Assembly: GCF_041146795.1 (NCBI RefSeq)
Contig: NC_135187.1
Coordinates: 1,197,501-1,261,500, forward strand
DNA: 64,000 bases
Reading direction: 5' to 3'
From: Maylandia zebra
Taxonomy: Eukaryota; Chordata; Actinopteri; Cichliformes; Cichlidae
Shown piece by piece: positions 56,832 to 64,000 of this stretch. The stretch's first letter is position 1. The number at the start of each line of letters is the position of its first letter. The position numbers were made by a program, and so were the translations under genes. The notes beneath the pieces are model-generated. The model was given only the letters and a program-made list of their open reading frames with translations, was not told the origin of the DNA and searched no databases.

Positions 56832-59652
56832 ATGGCAGCTCCGGTAAACATCCAGGCTCCCAGTAAGACCTGGGAGCTGAGTCTGTACGAGCTGCACAGG
56901 AGCCCTCAGGTAAAGCTGTCTGTGTGCCCAGCAGCTCGCTGCAAAATAGAGGCAGTGTCTTAGGAAACTGTGAGGAAATTATTTGTGATGTTTGCTGAAG
57001 GGTAAATGAGTTTGTAAGCTTTGTTCCCATTGCCAGAGCAGAGGGAATAGAAAATAAACAGCTCGGCTAAAAGGACCAACTGTGATGTAGCAGAAATGAA
57101 GAACCGCAAATGTTCTCACACGTTTGGTATGTTCAGGAGGCCATCGTGGACGGGACGGAGGTAGCCGTGTCTCCTCGCTCTCTGCACAGCGAGCTCATGT
57201 GTCCCATCTGTCTGGACATGCTGAAGAACACCATGACCACCAAAGAGTGTCTGCACCGCTTCTGCTCAGACTGCATCGTCACCGCGCTGCGATCTGGGTG
57301 AGCGCGAGCTGCCAGTGTACCTGATTCACGATCGCCGTGTTCACACAGCTTGTTTTGGCCAATTATAAATAATTCGGAGATAAATTTTTAAGGGACTTTG
57401 GATGAGTTGTTTTCTGCGGTGGAAATGCTGCCGCTGTTCCTAACGAGAACAAATGCGTCGCGGTAACGTTTGTGTAGCTGAATGTGTTCACTGACTGATT
57501 TTAAATGTGGCACATTTCTGCAAAAGCCGATTATTCAGTGATTACGAAGCTTCAGGCCGTTTTTCCCTGTGCAGGAACAAGGAGTGTCCGACCTGCAGGA
57601 AGAAGCTGGTTTCTAGACGTTCGCTGCGCAGAGACTCAAACTTCGACGCGCTGATCTCGAAGATCTACCCGAGTCGCGATGAGTATGAAGCCCACCAACG
57701 CCGCGTCCTCGAGCGACTCAACCGGCTGCACAACAAGGAGGCGCTGAGCTCCAGCATCGAGGAGGGGCTCCGGCAGCAGGCCCGCTACAGGTCCGAGAGG
57801 TGACACGGATCAGTTCTATGATTTCACGCTTCTGCGCTCGAGAGAGCGCCGCGGATCCTCCTGAATACGGCGTAGCATTCAGGCGGGATACAGAGCCGCA
57901 CTCCCGACAGATGCTGCGCTTCTTTAGCCTGCATGCCGCTTTGCAACCCACCCTCTCCCCAGCTCCTCCTTTTCTTGCTGTTCCTGACTTAATAACACCG
58001 CTGCTGTTATGACAACTGACCACACCCTGTAAGTTTAAGCCCCTCCCCTCTGAATGATAATTACTGTTGTATGTGTTTACCTTGGGGCTGCAGGAATCAC
58101 CGAGTGAAGAAGCCCACTCAGGAGAGTGATAACACCACCTACAGTGGTGGGGAGGACAATGGGGACTCCCGTTCACACCTCTCCCACGACTCCGCCCCCT
58201 CACACACGCCACACCCCTGTGGTCATACCCCTCCGGAGGCCGGGCCGAGCCGCAAGCGGCCACGTCCATCCGATGATGGCTCGGGACCCGAGGTGGACAG
58301 CGGGAGCCCGACTCCCCCGCTGAGACGCCACAAAGAGGGGCTGTCCTCCGAGATCGAGCTGGTGTTCAGACCACACCCACAGCTGGTCCACGCCCAGGAC
58401 TACAACCAGACGAGGTTAGACCTTTTCTGAAGTAGCTGAACAAACATTTTATACTGAAAATGTGAATCATGGCAGAGATGGCAGAGACCAAAAACAGCTA
58501 AAACCTGGGAAATGACTAGAAATCAGTAAAAATGTGTGAATAAGAACGAACATGTGTGAAGTGGTGAGCCTGTCCCCGAGTGGCCAGACAATTCAGAAAA
58601 CGTTTAATTTGTCAGAGGTAGAGCACATCGCCATCATCTGCCTTTCCCTTGTCAGATATGTGAAGACAACAGCTAATGCTACGGTGGACCATCTGTCCAA
58701 GTACCTCGCACTGCGCATCGCTCTGGAGGACCGACGGCCCGAGAATGAACCCGAGGACCGAGGGCGAGAGGAGGCAGGACGAGAAGAGGCGCGAGCCGAG
58801 GGGGTGGGAGGTGAAAACGGAGGGATGGCAGGAAGCGGCGAGGGGACGAGTCTGAGCAACGTCAGCGAGAAGCAGTACACCATCTACATCCTGACGAGGG
58901 GAGGCCAGTTCTCTGTGAGTGACGGCTGAACACGAGTCCCGTTTTATTCAAGCTGCATTAACCTTCTGTGTTCATGGATGAGTTTGTTATCTTTACAGAC
59001 TGATGTGCACGTTCGCTCCTTGAAAAGATGCCTTAGATTAAAAAAATACATATAAATCAGTGGAAGTTTGAAGTCTTCTCATTTTAAATTTGCGTCCCAG
59101 AAACTGCGGCTCGTTCATTCAGTGTTCACCTCTGGTAAGCAAAAGTTTAAGACCACTTCAAAAATGGCAACAAATCCAATTTTGCATGTTTGGATCTTAA
59201 CGAGGTTCCAAGTAGAGCTTCAAAGTGCAACAACAACAAATGGGAGTGAGACGAAACAGTTTTTATTGGAAAACTTTTATTTTACAGCTTTTTTGTTTGG
59301 GACTGTATTACAGTGAGTGTGTCTAGGGCTTTTATTGTGAAAACCCAGGACAGAAAGTGGGCAAGTCTTTGCGTAGTGCAGTCAGGCTGGTTCCTGGTGT
59401 GATTTTGTTGTACGATGGAGGAAATCTGGACTGATCGATTCGATTCCATTAGAAGCTTTTTTGTGATCTGACCTTTATGCTCATCCTTCCTCTCAGACCC
59501 TAAACGGCTCGCTGACTCTGGAGTTGGTGAACGAGAAGTACTGGAAGGTCAGGAAGCCTCTGGAGCTGTACTACGCCCCCACCAAAGAGCAGCAGCAGCC
59601 CCAGCAGCAGCCCCAGCAGCAGCAGCCTCCTACCCCACAGAGGGAGGCCTGA
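56832..59652 (+). CDS. ring1: E3 ubiquitin-protein ligase RING1 (Polycomb repressive complex 1)
   Basis: Six coding exons: 56832-56909, 57137-57297, 57575-57799, 58094-58414, 58656-58914, 59497-59652. All have GT/AG ends and matching phases; the total is 399 aa. The N-terminus [16 protein letters not shown] and RING finger (C48, C51, C64, H66, C69, C72, C84, C87) are as in vertebrate RING1. Next comes a Ser/Pro-rich linker with a basic RKRPRPSDD signal. The C-terminal RAWUL domain starts at [13 protein letters not shown], then [16 protein letters not shown] and [22 protein letters not shown]1 monoubiquitinates histone H2A (Lys119) in PRC1 together with a PCGF partner; RAWUL binds CBX and RYBP proteins. 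RING1 rather than RNF2 is chosen from [16 protein letters not shown] and the YLALRIALE wording. Odd: the C-terminus after APTKE is extended by a Gln/Pro-rich tail (to PQREA), absent from the short mammalian end. Confidence 0.95.
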
Positions 59653-61800
59653 GGGGGAGCGGTGGACTGCTTTCCTCTCCAACGTGGCTCTTCGATTTCT
59701 CTTCTGTTTTTTATGATAAGTTAGTTCAGCTGCCACAGTTTCACAGAAAACCTGCGTCATGTTTTTCTTAGTTTACTGTTATTAATGGGGATCTCTTCAT
59801 CTCCTCACTGAACTGGCTGTAACATGTGAGCTGATTCTGCAGCAGACAAACTGATCTGAGAGTCTACAGAGTGAAACTAAAGCAGCAGCTGCTGGAGTCC
59901 AGCTGTTTTTGATGCTTTCAAGTCAGCCGTGTGTGCTGGACAAAGCCAGATGTTCTCCATGCTTCTCTAACATGCAGACGCGACGTGTCAGTGAGCAGCT
60001 GCAGCAGCTTCCTCATAGCTACATGTCTGCGGTGCCAAAATAAAAGCACCAATTCAAAATGTGGCTATTAAAAAAGATGCATTTTATTTTCTTTTTGCAG
60101 AAATGACCAAAACAGAACTTTGGAAACTACAAAATCTGATAAACTAGTTTAAAAGAGAGCCGTCTTTATGGACGCCCATTTTCAGTGTGAAAAATAAGTC
60201 TTAAATATTTTTGGAGTCAATTTTGTGAAAGTGTTTCCAGATGGAAATGTTCAGGGTTTATCTGTCAGAAGCTTCTTTTTTTAAATAGAAGACCAACTTT
60301 GGGATCAAACTTGTGTTTTTCTCAGTGTCGCCTCCACCCCACTCCCACTCCGCTTTTAAAACCAGGTGAAAGTATAAAGCTCATCTTCTCATGCACCTCC
60401 GGCTGTTTTTTAATTTATTCTGTTTTTTAGATTTGTCGGTGGAAGCCAGTCGTGTCGAGCTGTGTAGTCGTGTCAGAAAAAGGTCGCTGGGCTGGTAGCT
60501 TTATTTTCACGAGGTCGTTTCGCGGCACTGACCCTCGAGACGTCACAGTGGACTGCTGCTCGATGGTCCTCCGTGATGGTGGATTTACCAAATGAAATCA
60601 GACAAATGATAATTAAACATTTGCCACTTTCTCTAGAAGAGCTCCGAGGCTTCGAAAAGGCTTTTAGTTCATCTTCTTTTCTACAAACTGGTGAATTAAA
60701 AACAGTCGCAGCGACTCGTCGGCCGGTTTCATCTCTGAAATCTTCATAGCGTCTTCCGGCTTTAGCGCTGTGGGACAGCTCTGCACTAAAAACAAGCAGC
60801 TCATTTAGCGTGCACACTCAGTGGAACCTGTTGCTCGAGGTTATCGTAGCGGTCAGGATGGACTTTATTCTCCCTGCTGTTACAGCAGCGGCGCTTCTGA
60901 ATGCAGAGATGAGGCAGCAGTTTTCTGAAACATTTCCTTAATAAAAAGTTGTACACAGATGTTTAAAAGCCCATATTTTGCTAGTCTTGAATGTTTACGT
61001 CGTCTACAGATGCAGCTGTGCAGCAACACGTTTCAAACACTGGCATGAAAAAGCGTTTTTCACGAGCCCGCTCGGGTCCTGCTGCTTCAAGCCTTTGCTC
61101 CACTTCCTACGCACTTTAAACCTCCTGCAGCCATATCATTTCCCCACATCTCAGTTTCTGTGGGATGTGTCTATATTAGAATGAAGCAATATTTCATTTC
61201 TGATGTGTGATACTGTCTTTCCTCCTGTCATCAATGCAGCACAATAAACTGTTGGACTCGATCTCCAGCTTCTGTTTTTGTGTCCAAGTGTAACCAACCC
61301 GCCTGGGCTCAGAAATATTAGACAAAACAAAGGTCTGCACAGCGGCGCATCCACCTGTGCATCACTACAGGGTATCGACTAAAGCTCAGCTGTTCTAACG
61401 GGCTTCTCTATCCTGGTTTCATTCTGTACAATGAAGGCTGCTGCTCTGAACCTGCCTCTGAGGCAAAGCAGGGAAATAAGTTTTGTCTGAAGTGCAGATG
61501 TATTCAGTGTACTCCGAGCACTCGTGTCCGTGTCACTGGGCCTTTTACTCCTGATCCATTTCCCCTGCTGAGCAGCTCCATCTGTACTAACAGCCTCAAA
61601 TATCAGATTTCTGTTTGAAATCCTGCAGAACATGTTCAGCTGTGCACTGCAACATTTAAATACAACATTAAAACTGCTTCACCGAGGTCCACCGAGACGC
61701 CACGTCCCTTCAAAATAAATCACCAAGGAGCTCCCAGCGGTGTGTTGGTGAGAGAAGTAAAGCAGCACAGGGGACGAGAACATTTTGTGAACTGTGGTGT
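59653..61800 (+). other. ring1 3' region and gap to rps18
   Basis: Candidate poly(A) signals on the plus strand are at 60039, 60940 and 61243; the first would give a 3' UTR of about 0.4 kb. Open frames here (for example minus 60817-60473) show no domain and are probably chance. ring1 and rps18 are convergent, so both 3' ends face this interval. Confidence 0.5.
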
Positions 61801-61806
61801 TTTATT
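61801..61806 (-). terminator. rps18: Poly(A) signal of rps18
   Basis: TTTATT on the plus strand is AATAAA on the minus strand, about 24 bases after the stop codon. A very short 3' UTR is normal for ribosomal protein genes. Confidence 0.75.
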
Positions 61807-61829
61807 GAAACAAAGGGAAGCGGGGCAGT

Positions 61830-63004
<1,175 letters not shown>

Positions 63005-63419
63005 CTGACAACCAAGCAGCTCCGGTTACTACGCAAGGAAACTGAATATGGTGATCGACAGGAAAGGATCTAATGAAGCGTTTATGTCTGGGAGACTGAC
63101 GCCGTCTGCCTACAATGTGACGCCCGAGGAAACATCTGCTGCCTTACGTCAAAGTCAGGACAAACTTCATCTAGGAATCAATAAAATATTTTGATCCTGA
63201 TGTGAAGCAAAATGCTCTGCAGACAGAAAAGTCCACCGAGCAGCCTCAGCTAAACCAATGATGTCTTTGATGATTACGTCACTCTGCACCCCTTTGAGAC
63301 GGGAGGTGCTTCTTTACCCCCTAGTTTGTCTAAATGTGTAAAAACTGGAGCACTGCAGTGGCAGATACACACTCACACGGCACGGTGTCACCACCTTCTG
63401 CACAGGTGTGCCAACTAGG

Positions 63420-64000
63420 GCGGGGCTATATCATACCGTTCACGGTAACACCGGTGTAATGCTGGGCAACGATAAGAAAATGAAATATCACGATAGAATA
63501 TGGGTGAAACGCGCATGTGCAGTGCCTTTGTTTACATACGCACATGGCGGCGACGCAGAACGAGAAGAGCAAAAGTGGATCGTTGACTGAAACAGATGAA
63601 CCTGGACTGGTTTGTAAAAATGCTGCAGCTTCACTGGTGTGGAACTGGTTCAGCACAACAAAGCACTATTTCTGGTAGCGCATGCTAGCGGGCCGTCGTT
63701 ATTACCGTGTTGTTTGGAAAATACGGCGCACTTAAAATCATCCTTTGATTTGTCTGAAAGTCGACAGAGCCCCTTATAATCCCGTGTGCCTTATGTATGA
63801 ACTCTGGTTGTGTTTACTGACCTCGAAACGATTTTATGTACACGGCGCTCGAAAATCTGTCAAATGTTTCAGTACGACTTTGCTGAGCTACGAAGCCGCA
63901 CCACTCGATGGATTGTCGGAGCATTACGGCTATCGTAGGCGGAGCCTCGTGGAGTGATACGTACTGTGCTTCAACATAATGTTACCGTATTGTGTGTGTA
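63420..64000 (+). mobile_element. hAT-like (BED finger) transposon fragment
   Basis: An ATG at about 63545 opens AATQNEKSKSGSLTETDEPG and then ASLVWNWFSTTKHYF before a stop. This is the wording of the start of a BED-type zinc finger in fish hAT-derived proteins. After a stop, 'aatacggcgcacttaaaatc' resembles the end of the pogo-like element at 41.8 kb. The block probably combines two relics and lies in the first visible rps18 intron. Confidence 0.4.

Noticed and set aside
60473..60817. 114-aa minus-strand frame between ring1 and rps18
   Set aside because: No family resemblance, no splice partners, lies in the probable ring1 3' region.

Overview
The window is a piece of a vertebrate, almost certainly teleost (percomorph-like), nuclear genome. 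The evidence is intron-split genes with consensus splice sites, fish-type Tc1, Rex1/L2, Ty3/gypsy, Penelope and hAT-like repeats, and a ring1-rps18 gene pair that matches the extended MHC class II neighbourhood of other vertebrates. The species cannot be fixed from the sequence alone.

Layout. 1-9.7 kb is repeat and retroelement debris: a solo LTR with a perfect 5-bp target duplication, a long decayed stretch ending in a minus-strand endogenous-retrovirus leader with a tRNA-Pro-like primer site and 5' LTR, then fragments of L2, Tc1, an R4/Dong-like reverse transcriptase and a gypsy LTR. At 10.4-16.1 kb (minus) lies a giant threonine-rich mucin-like gene (predicted 1864 aa). 16.6-31.3 kb is nested LINEs, a gypsy element split by an L2, and long GT microsatellites. 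At 31.6-33.2 kb (plus) lies a second, small gene of the same mucin-like family (147 aa). 34.6-50.9 kb is another repeat field: Penelope remnants, a TIR element, a near-intact LINE, a pogo fragment, and a Tc1 whose terminal repeat was split by a LINE. At 51.6-53.3 kb (plus) lies the third family member (380 aa). 55.4-60 kb holds ring1, a complete Polycomb E3 ligase gene with a CpG-rich promoter. 61.8-63.0 kb (minus) holds the last three exons of rps18, converging on ring1.

The main result is the mucin-like family. All three genes have a tiny exon coding a near-identical signal peptide that ends ...LFVG. A phase-1 intron follows, then one long exon made almost wholly of Thr/Ala/Pro repeats, and finally a short hydrophobic tail beginning VN-(E/N)-. 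Two of them share a recognisable TATA promoter. They look like secreted or GPI-anchored, heavily O-glycosylated surface proteins that have diverged mainly by repeat expansion (147, 380 and 1864 aa). I do not recognise a named gene for them. ring1 and rps18 are ordinary housekeeping neighbours; most of the rest is transposon sequence.
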